Positions 23,111 through 34,099 of a stretch of DNA of 60,000 bases are shown here, one piece after another. Both the position numbers and the translations under genes were made by a program. Where the stretch lies: contig CM060734.1 in the NCBI GenBank assembly GCA_030704615.1, forward strand, positions 30,212,042 through 30,272,041, written 5' to 3'. The DNA comes from Takakia lepidozioides. Its lineage: Eukaryota; Streptophyta; Takakiopsida; Takakiales; Takakiaceae. The notes under the pieces were generated by a model. That model saw nothing but the letters and a program-made list of their open reading frames with translations. It was not told the origin of the DNA and searched no databases. Within the stretch, counting starts at the first letter, position 1. Every line of letters starts with the position of its first letter.

Positions 23111-25485
23111 TTTGGATGCAAGCACAATATACGTACGTATGTGTAAAGTCTGGAAGTATTGTGGACCCACAGAGATTGTATGAATGGACTTGGAAGTGTA
23201 GATGAAAAATTTTATGTCCAGAAAATGTCTTATGTAGACACTGTTGGAAAGGGAGGCATGCATTTGAAGGAAGAGAAGCAATCTCCCCACATTTGATTCC
23301 CCAGATACTCCCAAACAGGTGGATCCAATCGGAAAATGTCTATGCACTAGAACTTGTGGTAGCACCGGACTCCGATGCACAAATGTCCATGAAGATCCTA
23401 GCCCTGTTGTCCACATTTTCCACACGATTGAAGCAAACTAGAGGGGGGGAGTCGCAAAGAGAGAACTTCCTAGCGGCAGCCTCCGCATAGCATGGCAACC
23501 GCAGGGGGGCAGTTGGGCTCGGGAAAAATTCCGGGTTAGCATAGAATGGGATGCTTCTCCTTGTTGTTGGTGTCCTGCAAAGATTCCCGAAGTTGCAAGC
23601 CCATAAGCTGAAAGACACTACCGCGCTTGTGACAAAAATGAAGGTATGAATAAATGAAAAACCCAACATGTCATCCAAAACAAACCGGACTTACGTACAC
23701 TCAAAGTCGGAGTCCACGTCGAGGTCTTCATCTGGAAGTTCCCGTTCGTCAAAAACTGGTTCCTTGTGTGGGGCTGATCCCGAGCCGGAGGTGAGTTGTT
23801 GAATCTCGCACGAAAACAGCTCCGCATCCCCCTCCATGCCGAAGAAGTGTCTAACGGCGCTCTTACAAGCATGGAAAGTTGCACCTGCAAATGCACAGAA
23901 CGAATGGTCAAAAAACCCAGAATCATTACAAAATTCAAGATTATCGACACGTTAGAGCAGGAGACTTGGCAGGGCGAACCTGTTCCCAAAGAAAAGTCCA
24001 CCACCCGCCCCCCATGCCGGCTGCAAGTCTCCACCAGAGTCTGCATAAGTGCTGGAGATTTCTCCCGAGCACCTCTCCAAGGGACACCATTCGTCCTTTT
24101 GATGGTCCGCCCGGAGTCCACGTAATTGTAGAGGACATCGTCCCCCACACCCTAAACTTGTGGGGTCGATGTGTGCTGCAAGGTCTCTCAACTGGAACTC
24201 CACAATACCTGGAGGGAGGGTGTCCTTTCGCATCCTCACCAAACATAAAGCCTCGAACACCCAAGTCTGCATTGCCCCCCCCAAAACATTCAGTTCACGA
24301 TCATGCATAATGAACTGAACAGAATGAAATTAGCAGAAGAGACAGTCCACCATCCTGAACTCACCCTCTGTCCTGGAAACTCTCCCTTGGAAAGTGGAAG
24401 AGTGTTGATACACGTTCATGTTTTGATGACCTTAAAGCCGGAAGCTTTCATGTAACTGAAAAGGGTTCTGCGCGCCTGCATGTCTTTTGACTGCAAAAGA
24501 AGAAGTGCTCCTGCATCAGACAAAAATTTGTTGCTGAAGAAAAAAACCCACTGCAGAAAAGGGCATCTGACTTGTTCCACGATGGTGTTGTGTTCGATGG
24601 GAGGACATCCGGCACAGGCAGACCATCTGGAATGTCCAGGACCACCAGGTTTGTTGCATACGCTTGCTGGCTTCCATTCACCCATTCAGGTCTTTTGGTG
24701 ACATGTTCCACTTAAAAAAACAGTGGACTAGTTAGGAGCAGAACACAATGTTGAACAAAGTAAAAAATACACCAGGCAAAGTTTTGTGTGGGCACCTTTG
24801 TGAGGAAAGAAATTAGGATGTCCCAAGTCTTCGATCTCTCTCCTTTTGAATGTGGATTTTCTGGATTCCATCATTGCCAAGAAACTCTCGTTAATCACCT
24901 CACTTTCATACTGACCCAACACCCGTGAAGGGTGCTCTCTGGCCTCGTAAGGCTGTTCTTTAGTTTTAGGAGTTCTCCTGTCCTTGCGAGGTGGAGAGGG
25001 TTGACGCTCCGTGGTGTCCTGCACAACCTGATCCTGCCCAACCACAATCTTCCCCTTACCCTTCCCATCACCTGCGCCCTTCCCTTTCCGTTTGGGAGTG
25101 CTACTTTTCTCCGACTCCTTTGCTGCGAGGGCTTGAATTATTCTCTCCTGAATTTCCTTGTCACTAAGTGGTGCAAGAGCAGCTGCATTGTCGTTGAAGT
25201 TGAGCATGACCACCTCCTCGAACGGTGTGTCCTATTTGGGCAAGTCCAGATACCAGCCACAATCTCTGAAGTGCGCCCTGCCCCAGTCCTTCGCGATTCC
25301 AGCAGTGTACATTGTCTTGTCCTTAGTGGGGTCCGCCCACATGAAAATGAAATCCGGTTCATCACTGAGGTACTTGCCGGGAATGAGGACATGGCAAATG
25401 TACCTGGAAAACACACCCAAATGATCAATTTAGTGAAGGCCAATGTCCAGCAGAATCATAGAAGCTGGAAAAAGATAGTACCTCG

Positions 25486-25933
25486 AACAACCTTGCGTTG
25501 ACGCAAGGTTGTTTGAGGCATCCCAACAAATTGCCGATACCAGAAATGATATCTCAAAATTGGTCTATTACGAGCAAAGGATAGCATTGCGTCAAAGCAA
25601 GGATGTACATTGCTCTGAAGTTTAACTTAAATCTGCAGGTAGAATCAAGTCTCAAACAACCTTGCGTTAACGCAAGGTTGAAATGAGTTTGTTAAATGAA
25701 AATTTATAAGCAGAATTTGAAACGAAGAGACTGCGGACAAGAAGAGAATGAACGGAAAATGTACCTCTACGTGCAATGAAATTTCGGAAAATACTGTTCT
25801 GCAGGACCTACATTCAACCTTGCGTCAACGCAAGGTTGGAACAAGCCTGGAGAAGCACCATACTACCAAACGAAAATCTGTGAAACAAGTGCAGAACTAC
25901 CAGCCCGATTCAACCTTGCGTTGACGCAAGGTT
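25486..25933. repeat. Palindrome cluster 2 in intron 5 of the ParB-methyltransferase gene
   Basis: Four good copies (about 25487, 25657, 25815, 25911) and one degenerate copy (about 25582) of a palindrome with 10-bp arms CAACCTTGCG and CGCAAGGTTG around a 4-bp centre (TTGA, TTAA or TCAA). Spacing is about 75-160 bp and the spacers are unrelated by eye. All lie between the exon 5 donor and the exon 6 acceptor. Confidence 0.9.
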
Positions 25934-27926
25934 AAATTGCGTCTGGAAAGGAACGGCACGGCAGACGATCAGTGTAGCCTCACATTGGCAGTCCCAAACC
26001 ATGCCTTGCAACAATGAGGATAAACGAAACCAAGAAAAGAATCAATGAAGATACATGATACATATACAAGACTCGCTTCATAGCTTGCTCGCTATTGTAC
26101 TGATTCTTGAACTCATTCAACCTGGAAATGCCTTTGTCTCTTTCAAACTCCCTGAAGAAACAATTGTTCCATATTGCACCTTTCCATCTCCGAATGTATT
26201 GCTCAAGAGAGATTCAGGGTGTTGTCATTGTGATTTTGTAGTCAGTCAAGGACTCTCCCAGTGCTGAAATAGCACGCCTTTCTAGCTGTTCCAACAAGGC
26301 AAATGTGAGGCTATGGAGCTATGCAACACGGATTCACAAAAAAATGGAGACTGCAAGAATGAATTGGTGCTTGCTCTCACCTGGCTCCAGAATGTAGCTT
26401 TGTGAAGCCACTAGTTGAAGGAGTGGTCGCTCACCACTTTTACCACATTGGTTTTGGGGTCTTTCTCTGTTCTTGGAAACCCATACGTGTCCTTCACCAG
26501 AGGATCCGAGTTCCAAATCTTCAACCATCTGATTTTGGTTGCGGTGTCCACCATTGAAATGGACAGGCGATGCAGTTTCTCTTGTGTCATTTCGGGATTA
26601 GTTCCGTACTTGTCGTAATGCACTTTCACCTGCTCTAGGAACTCTGAGCCGGGACCGGGATCTGCAATACGGATTTGTTTGTCAAACGCACTCAGCAGGT
26701 TCTTTCTGTGGTTATCCATCTCAAACCGGATTGCCTCCGCCACCCCAACAACAGACCTCTCCTCCTCTGCGTGAGTGGCGTAGTATTCGGCCTTCGCCTT
26801 CAAGCCTGTCTCCGTTATCTCTTGCTGCAAACAATCCAACATATAAAACACTTCAGTTCACAGCCAATGGAAATAGGTAACAGACAAGTCTGAATTTCAA
26901 TTCGGTTTAAGTTTCTTTACCGTGTACATGTAGTCAAGAAATGCCTCTCTTGTCAGGCTATACCAGGTGACGAGCTTCTTCTCCCTGCATCTCTTCATTT
27001 GACTTGGACTCAACACGTTCGCAAACGATTCCAGTGGCATCATACCGATCTTCTGAACCCGGAAAAGGGTGTGGCAGAGGTTGGTTGTTACGTGGGAGGT
27101 TTCGTTTGATCTGCATTGAACAGTCAGTTTTCCAATTAAGAACAAAACAACCACAAACAGAGCAATGCAATCAAATAATGCACAATAATTTCGGCAGACT
27201 TACTTGTTGATGTCGTGCATGGCAGTGAGCAGCTGTGTGACTCGTCCTTTGTGATCCAGAATAGAATGAACGCTCCAGTGCCAGTTCTTTTCGTCAGAGT
27301 GCAATTCCGATATGTAGTCCATCCAGGCAAGCAACCGGTGATTACCATCCCACACAAAAAACATCTTCCCCATGAAAACTTTCGTGGAAGCCTTCTTGGA
27401 TAGTTTGGCCTCGAACTCCCTGTTAACTTCACACCAACACGTATCCCAACCTTCCTCTATCTCTTCTGATACAGGGCACTCTTCGCCCTTCGTGTCAGTT
27501 GTGGAAACATAAAACACCGCAGAACCCTTCACATACCCATGCACAAAATCGTTTTTAAGTTTCCTTATGTCGTTTCTGAGTGCTGGCCGGACAGCGGGCA
27601 TCGATATCATTCTGCACAGTGGGATAAGGATGTCTCCACTAGGAATTTCCATGGACAGGATGACCTTCGAAGAGTTCACCTTATGTCCCCCGATAGCAGC
27701 CTCTGCTCTGTCTGCGTAATGCTCGTCATCGCCTTCTTCATCATCTTCATCGTCTGCCTCTCCTCCGTCTCTAGCAGGTTCTTTCCTTTTCCTTTTCCTC
27801 TGTAAGAAAACGGAAGATCAATCAGTCATTTTGTCTGGTATTGAACATAGTTGTAGATAAACATGCAGTTGTATGGCCCTAAACAACCTTGGGACAAGTG
27901 AAAACGACTCTTCATTTGCAGCCCCA

Positions 27927-28834
27927 ATCAACCTTGCGTTAACGCAAGGTTGTTTGTGGAGATTCCAACAATGGGAAAGGAGATAAATACAGACTTCGCC
28001 AGGACTCAGGACACAGGACACAGGACAAAGAACAACAGCCCAAATCAACATTGCGTTGACGCAAAGTTGTTTCATGGGGCATACAACTGTGGGGTTGAAG
28101 GAGAAAGCAAACATTGGCAAGACTCTCAAACTACCTTGCGTCAACGCAAGGTTGTTTGATGAGCTTTAGTAGTTCCAGAATCCATGCAGATGGACACTCG
28201 AGTGTTTCTTGGGCTGACAATTTTCAGAGTGAAGACAAAACGAGCCGTTGGGTGTGCTCTCAAACAACCTTACGTCAACGCAAGGCTGCTTGATGGGCTT
28301 TAGCAGTTCCAGAACCCCTGCAGACGGACACTCTAGTGCAGCCCAAAACAACCTTGCGTTGACGCAATGTTGTTTCTTGGGCTGACAATTTTCGGAGTGA
28401 AGGAAAAACGAAGGTTGACCTTGCGTCAACGCGTCAACGCAACGTCAACGCAACCATTGATGTCAACGCAAGGTTGTTTCATGAGCCTCAACATTTTGAA
28501 AAAACTCTTCAGAAGGACACAGGCCTGCAGCCCGAACCAACCTTGCGTTGACGCAAGGTTGATTTTGGGATTTGCAACGGTGGGAAAACAAACAATGAAT
28601 GGGCGAAGCTGACATGGACAGTACATTCGAAACAACCTTGCGTCAACGCAAGGTTGTTTTGTGGCATTCAAAGGGCAATGTTCTTCTCGATTGTCTGTGT
28701 CTGTAACCTGAATCAACCTTGCGTTGACGCAAGGTTGATTTGGGTTGCCTTCATAGAATCATGTTCTTGTCAATCAGTCTATATTCGAGCGTTCCAGCAA
28801 CCAGCAAATCGACCTTGCGTTGACGCAAGGTTGA
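27927..28834. repeat. Palindrome cluster 1 in intron 1 of the ParB-methyltransferase gene
   Basis: About ten copies of the same palindrome, near 27928, 28044, 28129, 28262, 28346, 28412-28470 (compound), 28537, 28631, 28713 and 28810. Some extend the arms to AAACAACCTTGCG. Centres alternate TTGA, TCAA and TTAA, so both orientations occur. Two neighbouring units (about 28150-28230 and 28285-28400) share flanking sequence, showing that part of the array grew by tandem duplication. Confidence 0.9.
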
Positions 28835-29125
28835 TTGCTATCTACCAGACAGACTAAAACTCAGCTGTGGCAACTGGTACGTCATACATACCTCTGCTTG
28901 CTTCTTTGCAGAGCTCGAAGGCGCACCTCCCGTCTGACTCGTCTCCTTCAATTCGTGTGGTAGGACCGGTCCCAGAAGATCAGGCTGGTGGGTGACAAAA
29001 CCACGAACTTCAAGCTCCGCTGTCTCTTCCATTACGCGAACCATCGGGGACTGTTGTCTGAGTCCTTCCCAGGGTTCCTCCTCTCCACCCTCAAAAGACT
29101 GAAGCTTGTTGGGCTCCTCCTGCAT

Positions 29126-29903
29126 GGCGGCTAAACCCTCTGGAGACTACCGCGCAACAACTCCTCCGGCCTCTCTTTCTTCAACCTCTGCCTTCCCCTC
29201 TCCTCCGGCTTGTCCCACCCCGGTGTCCTCTCCCAAATTGAATTCCCTTCGGATCTTCTTCATTCTCTCCTTCGCCCGCAACCTTTGTTTGCTAGATGTG
29301 AAGTACAGAGTTCGGCGATGCCTTCTCCTAGCTCAAGAGGGAGTCTCACTATCGACAGGATCCAAGATTGCAGAGAGGGAGAGAAATAGTGGTGCGAGAA
29401 AGACGAAATCACTTGCCTCTCCCCCTCCCCTACTGCGCCAAGATGCCAGCTTCGTAGAGAAGCGGCGGGGTTGCGTGGAGTATCTGCATGCAAGACACGT
29501 CGTCCCTGTACGGTCAAGAGTCGCGCTAAAATAAGGTTATTTTAGAATAGAAGTACGGTCCTAGGAAATTTTTGGTTGTTGCTTCGGTGGTGGTGGCTTC
29601 TCCACGTCCTCTGCTCATTCAAAACAAATGAATGAAAACAAGTCTGAAGAAAACCGTTGGATATAAGCAGTTATTGATTACATAAGATGCCTTGTAAGAT
29701 GTGTAATGTGGATGGATGAGGATAGATGGCCTAGTGCAAATTGCAATGAAACTGCTCATCCACCTTGCCGTGCATCGTCACTAACCTTCCAGTATGGGCG
29801 CGTCGATCATGTTGTTTGATGCTATCCCCAGACGTACGGCTCGTTGCTCCACTGCTGGCACGCTTTGTTGGACACTGTTCCCGTACTCTTGTCTGCTTTA
29901 CGA
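29126..29903. promoter_or_regulatory. Divergent intergenic region between the two MULE genes
   Basis: About 780 bases separate the start of the minus-strand ParB-methyltransferase gene from the first good plus-strand ATG of the transposase. Both 5' ends face it, so promoters for both are expected here. I see no unambiguous TATA box. Open frames within it on both strands look like chance. Confidence 0.4.
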
Positions 29904-32900
29904 ATGGCTCTCACAAGAGACTTGGTAAAATTCTACTGTCCTTACAAATCTCTCCCCCTCACCAAAGTGCCAGACGCCAATGGGATGGCAACCGTTGGAG
30001 AGGATGTCCTCTGTAGAAGCTTGGATCTACAAGTTGGAACTGTGCATGTGGAGAAAGAAGTGCACGACTCCGCCAGTAGAGTCGACAGCATGATGATTCT
30101 GGAGCCATTCGTGTGCGAGGACCGTGTCAGACAATGGAGAGTTCCAGCAGGCACTTACCGCGTGCACGGGGATCAGCGACGTTTGTCTGCAGGTTCTACA
30201 CTCACTCCAGGAACTGTCGCTTCGGTGGCTCCGGCCTTCACACCTGCTACAATAAAAAAAAAAGGACACCAGCACATCGACGGCTTTTGTCGATCTCTCG
30301 GAAAGCTCTGGTGACGAAGACATCTCTGAGATTCCACCACCTCCAACACATCTATCTTCTTTCGAAGAACCAGATTTGAAGGAGATAGGCAGTGTCGTTC
30401 CAAAGTTGCAGTCTATGAAAGGCTTGCCAAACTGCAGAAATGACGTGCGTGGAATTGCATGGGGGACAATAAATATTGTTAGAGCAAAATTCCTTCCCGC
30501 AGAATTTGATGGAGATGTGGTTTTTGAGCTGCCCCCTCCGACGTCCTGTGGGGGTTTGGGGGGACTCATGCAAGGGATGGACAAGAAGCACGACGGACAT
30601 CCATGGTGTCGAACTAAGACAACCAATATACATAACCCTCATGGCTTGTCTTTCCGTAGATCAGTCTGTGTTGGGCACCTACGTTGTGGAAATGAAACAT
30701 GCCACTGTCTGACATTGAGAGGCTCCCCAAACGAGACGAAGTGGGAGGGTTGCGCGGATAACCCATTTGAGGTTGGGTGCCCACCTCCTAAAAATATGAC
30801 GTTTCTCTGCAAATATTGCAAAACGGCTCCAACATACATTGGCACATGCAAGGCCCGCATGTACTATGTGCTCCATCGTTTTCGCGGCCTAACCCGAGCT
30901 TGTGTTCATCTCGGTAATCATACCCACCCCGTGTCGAAAGGGGATTGTCGAGAAAGTCTTGAAACAATTCGGGGACTTCTATGGCACGAGGTGGAGAATG
31001 CTCCTTATGCACCGCCATCTGCAATTGCACTTTCTGCAAGCAAAAGCTTCTTATAAAAACACATTCTAGGAGGAGCGGAAGAGAACATCGAGAAACTGGA
31101 CAGCGAAAAACTGGACGTGGTTATGGACTACTTCTCGACCCTTAGTTCACCAAATGTGCGCAACCAGATGAACACACTCAGAATGGGAACTGGGAGCGCA
31201 GGTTATGTGGATAGCATCTTGGAATTGAAGAGGAGAAGCATGTACGACTTCATTCAAGACAATGTTTTCCCTGGTCAGGGGTCGTTGAAAGTGTTCTTAT
31301 TCAAGATGTCCACAGTTGCGGAGGGAAGTGGAGTTAGTTTGGTCCGCAGAATGCAGCCCGGTGGCGATCTCCAAAAATCCTGGCTCATATTTGATCATGT
31401 GAAACGTGTGAAGGGCTGGACAACCATGGCTGCTCATGTGTACGATCCTTCTTACCAAAGGGTTATGACAATTGCAGTGTGTGACATGCAATCCGAAGAC
31501 ACTGAGTCTCAAATCCTCATGTGGAAGTCCCTTGTGAAAGTCATGAGGAATCATGGTGTCTTAGATCCAAATTTTCATGGGTTTATGGCCGATAGCGCGC
31601 AGACAAATTGGAATGCAGTCCGGTCTGTTTTTGGAAGTGGTGATCCGAAAATACCCATGGTGGGCAAGGAGCGCACTTGCCTGTTCCATTGGATCCGAAG
31701 GTACACTAAGAATTGCATTAAACCAGAGTTGTAGGAGGAACACATGAGACTCTGTCGGCTGTATAAAGATGCGACAAGCGAGATCGAAGCAAACTCCTTA
31801 TACCAAACTATAAGGGCATGGTGGTACTCCTTCGTCAAGTCAGGCAGCAAGTCAGGATGGCCTCAAAGAACTTGACGACTGGATGGAATTCTGGCACTTC
31901 AGATACAAACAGTGGGGAGGATTCATGACAAGAGTAAGGTCCCTTCTAAATTTCCAATGCTTGCAAGAGTTCAATTTGCGGTGTTACCCCTGTTGACGTG
32001 TCTTTTCTTCAATGCTATTAGCTTTTGAAGTACACTAATAAATGGAAAGAACATTGTGTGCAGAATATGTCTCTGGAGGACATAGCGGATATGCCTTCTT
32101 GTAATCTATCCGAGACTGTGCATAGTGTGTGGAATGCACAATCCGGCAAGAACGGACGGGACCTGTACGTTGCCACTTCGGATGACATGGTCCGAGTGCT
32201 TTCGCAACAAACATGGTACCGGGATTTCCTTCGTGGACGTGGTTCTGGTAAGGGGCCAGACAGGGCAGAGTTGCAGTTGAGGGCTGCAAACAGATGCAAG
32301 AATCCTGTTAGAATGGCAAAGGTTGTAAACGAATGCACAATGGGAACACCTTTGCAATCCAGACATCCTCATCTGGAAGGTGAGGAGAGATTCGGTTCAT
32401 GCAAGCGCAATCTGGACACCCCTCCGAGATCGGACGAGGATTCACATCGACATGATAGGGATAACTTTTTGGTGCCACGTGTGCCCGTGCCACCCACTTT
32501 CGTGCACGCAACATCCTTTGTGGGTGAATCTTCCTCAACAGAGTTCACAGAGTCGACAACTACAACTATACGGGAAGAAGGGGCGAACCTGCTGCCCATC
32601 CAGGAGTCTGATTGTGCAGACGCGCTGTGGCACATAGAACGAACTCCGCAAGGCTCAAAGGTGAAATGTTCCGCTATCAGGGCAACGTCATTTGTGAAGT
32701 GCACATCTATGATTTGTAGAGCCCCAGCAGGGACTCCAGCCCCAACTTTCACAGGGTTGTTCAAGTGCGCGGGAGGCTAGGCTTCACAAGTTTTGGTTTT
32801 GTCCTGATGACATGAAACGTTGCGTGATGGGAACTGCCCGTGATTCGGTGATAAGCAAACCTCAAATCCCAAACATTTGGCCAGTTAAGATGGGAACTAC

Positions 32901-33434
32901 ACTATCACAGGAAATTGACATGATGGAAGATGCAGGATTTCGGCTCCCAAGAGGACCAACTATCATGACGGTTAATTCTTCGCATGATTTCCCTTCCCCG
33001 TTTCCTGCGCGCCCTCCACTTGGCAACGACTGGCCTACAAAAAGAAACGGAAAGGTGGTCCGGCGGGTTGAGGCAGGTGCAGAGCACGAGTGCAAGATTG
33101 AATCAGCGAAAACCCTTGAGTGTCGGATCACCCACGTTGCCCAACATGCTACGGACAGGTGTATAGTATGGTGACGATGGGATCTATTCTTCACAACAGG
33201 GCGTACGAGGTAACAGTTTCCAATTTCCCAGATTGCACTTGCCCAGACTTCAAAAACACAATCTCCAATTCTCTAGGAAAGAGAGGTAAATTTGTGCTAT
33301 GCAAACATTTGTACTACATGTACATTCAGAGGATGTTTTGTGATCCAAAAAGAGACACATACATTCACCAATGTACGATAGGGCCAGCTGATGTTATGAC
33401 ACTACTTGAGCGAGATAGTACTGCACGAGTTTGA
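29904..33434 (+). pseudogene. Mutator-like transposase with GCM/WRKY-like zinc cluster and SWIM finger
   Basis: Frames join into one protein starting at ATG 29904 (MALTRDLVKFYCPYK). After a shift at the ten-A run near 30250 come a Cys/His cluster (VGHLRCGNETCHCLTLRG, then KYCKTAPTYIGTCKAR and HLGNHTHP), resembling the GCM/WRKY-type DNA-binding finger of MULE proteins. The catalytic region follows: SWLIFDHVKRVKGWTTM, VYDPSYQRVM, HGFMADSAQTNWNAV (conserved Asp) and ERTCLFHW (the CxxH element). An intron (31934-32021, GTAAGG to AG) separates this from YTNKWKEHCVQNM. Near the end, DCTCPDFKN and VLCKHLYYMY form a CxCx(n)CxH SWIM finger. Stops at 31054-31056 (TAA) and 31732-31734 (TAG), and shifts near 30250, 31840, 32780 and 33130, disable it. 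Confidence 0.8.
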
Positions 33435-33769
33435 GATATTCTCGAGCATGACCTTGCAAAGCCTGGGCTGCTTTTCTGTGACGTCCGGTGACAGATGACA
33501 AAGTCGCGCCTTTGTATGAAAAAGCTTCAGGTTGTTTGATGGTAGCACTTTCTTGACTCAGAAGCCATCTCCTACCCCATGTCATGATCAAATGAATGGC
33601 AATGCTTTGTACACTTTGTACACTTTCCAAATTCGACCGTGCGTTCTAAATATACCCCAGTCTTACATGGACCTTCACTACTGGCATTGTTTATACGACA
33701 TGTATATTGTTTTGAACACAAGGTACGTGAACGTCAAAAATCGTTCGAGTTCTTTCAACCAAGATGTCA

Positions 33770-33895
33770 TTGGTCTCATCCATTGTATATTCATCCGTAT
33801 TTTGACGTCCCATCATTCATCCTACATTCATCCCGTAACCATCCAACATTCATCCTACATTCATCCATTCCACAAACCCATTCATCCGCGCGGAT
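33770..33895 (-). repeat. Right subterminal CATTCATCC repeats
   Basis: Repeated CATTCATCC, ACATTCATCC and CATCCAACATTC units are complementary to the GGATGAATGG array at the left end of the MULE. Confidence 0.55.
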
Positions 33896-33959
33896 TTCAT
33901 CTCGCATAACTCTCAAATTTCCATTCATGTCTTGCATATGTTGCCCCCATAAACCATAA

Positions 33960-34090
33960 ACGTCGTCCCCACGGCAATAGGTTCTGCTTTTCCCATGGCT
34001 ATAGGCTCCGCTTTCATTCTATGCTCACGCTTGCTCACACTTAGGAAATCTGCTCACGCTTAGCGGAGCGCGCTCACGCGCTAGCTTCCC
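33960..34090 (-). repeat. Right terminal inverted repeat of the MULE
   Basis: Reading outward to inward on the minus strand: GGGAAGCTAGCGCGTGAGCG, then several GCTCACGC-type units, then GAACCTATTGCCGTGGGGAC. It pairs imperfectly with 22761-22870. Confidence 0.6.
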
Positions 34091-34099
34091 TCCTCCTTC
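34091..34099 (+). repeat. Right target-site duplication of the MULE
   Basis: TCCTCCTTC follows the element and is followed by AGGACCC, which continues LINE ORF2 in frame. Confidence 0.65.

Larger units (their letters stand above)
23340..29125 (-). pseudogene. ParB-like domain fused to beta-class DNA amino-methyltransferase, ten exons, MULE-borne
   Basis: Exons by GT-AG sites and phase: 29125-28892, 27799-27204, 27110-26921, 26824-26435, 26285-26068, 25403-24796, 24710-24365, 24314-23980, 23884-23695 and 23574-23340, summing to 1,114 codons. The start has a GCCGCCATGC context and an upstream in-frame stop. Residues about 120-275 form a ParB/sulfiredoxin-like domain with VWDGNHRLLAW at about 228-237. 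A helical middle and a charged Lys/Glu/Pro linker follow. Exon 7 holds VVLDIPDGLPVP (about 768), placed like motif IV (DPPY/W) but lacking its aromatic residue. Exons 8-9 give KSPALMQTLVE, VVDFSLGTGATFHAC and FFGMEGDAELF, the SAM-binding motif I and following acidic strand. Motif IV before motif I is the beta-class order. Damage: in-frame stops at 26214, 25232 and 24416 and frameshifts in exons 7 and 8. The likely ancestral role, inferred, was adenine or cytosine amino-methylation of DNA. ParB-methylase fusions are otherwise known to me from phages and bacteria. Confidence 0.75.
22761..34090. mobile_element. Mutator-like element with divergent transposase and ParB-methyltransferase genes
   Basis: An 11,330-bp DNA transposon sits inside LINE ORF2. 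Support: near-identical 9-bp flanks; imperfect terminal inverted repeats starting GGG(G) with GCTAG and CGTGAG; a deeper inverted match (GACCTATTTCCGTGGGAACG against the reverse of the right end, GAACCTATTGCCGTGGGGAC); and complementary subterminal repeats (GGATGAATGG-type on the left, CATTCATCC-type on the right). It carries a MULE-like transposase with a SWIM finger on + and a ten-exon ParB/methyltransferase gene on -, transcribed away from each other from about 29.1-29.9 kb. Both genes are disabled, so the copy is non-autonomous now. Confidence 0.8.

Noticed and set aside
26411-26434. Gene end at the TAG at 26411, giving a 477-residue protein
   Set aside because: A strong donor (GTGGTGAGC) precedes it. 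The coding exon at 26285-26068 and all later exons join in phase through that donor, so the TAG is intronic.
27927-28834. CRISPR-like array of regularly spaced palindromic repeats
   Set aside because: The host is a eukaryote, repeats are inverted about their centre in both orientations, spacers vary from about 25 to over 100 bp, and the array lies in an intron of a spliced gene.
23340-29125. Bacterial or phage contamination as the source of the ParB-methyltransferase sequence
   Set aside because: The gene has nine GT-AG introns in consistent phase and is embedded in a MULE that interrupts a plant LINE.
29844-29903. Transposase start at the ATG at 29844
   Set aside because: The peptide before MALTRDLVKF is Cys/His/Leu-rich and unlike the rest. 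The ATG at 29904 is the better start, though the upstream one is not excluded.
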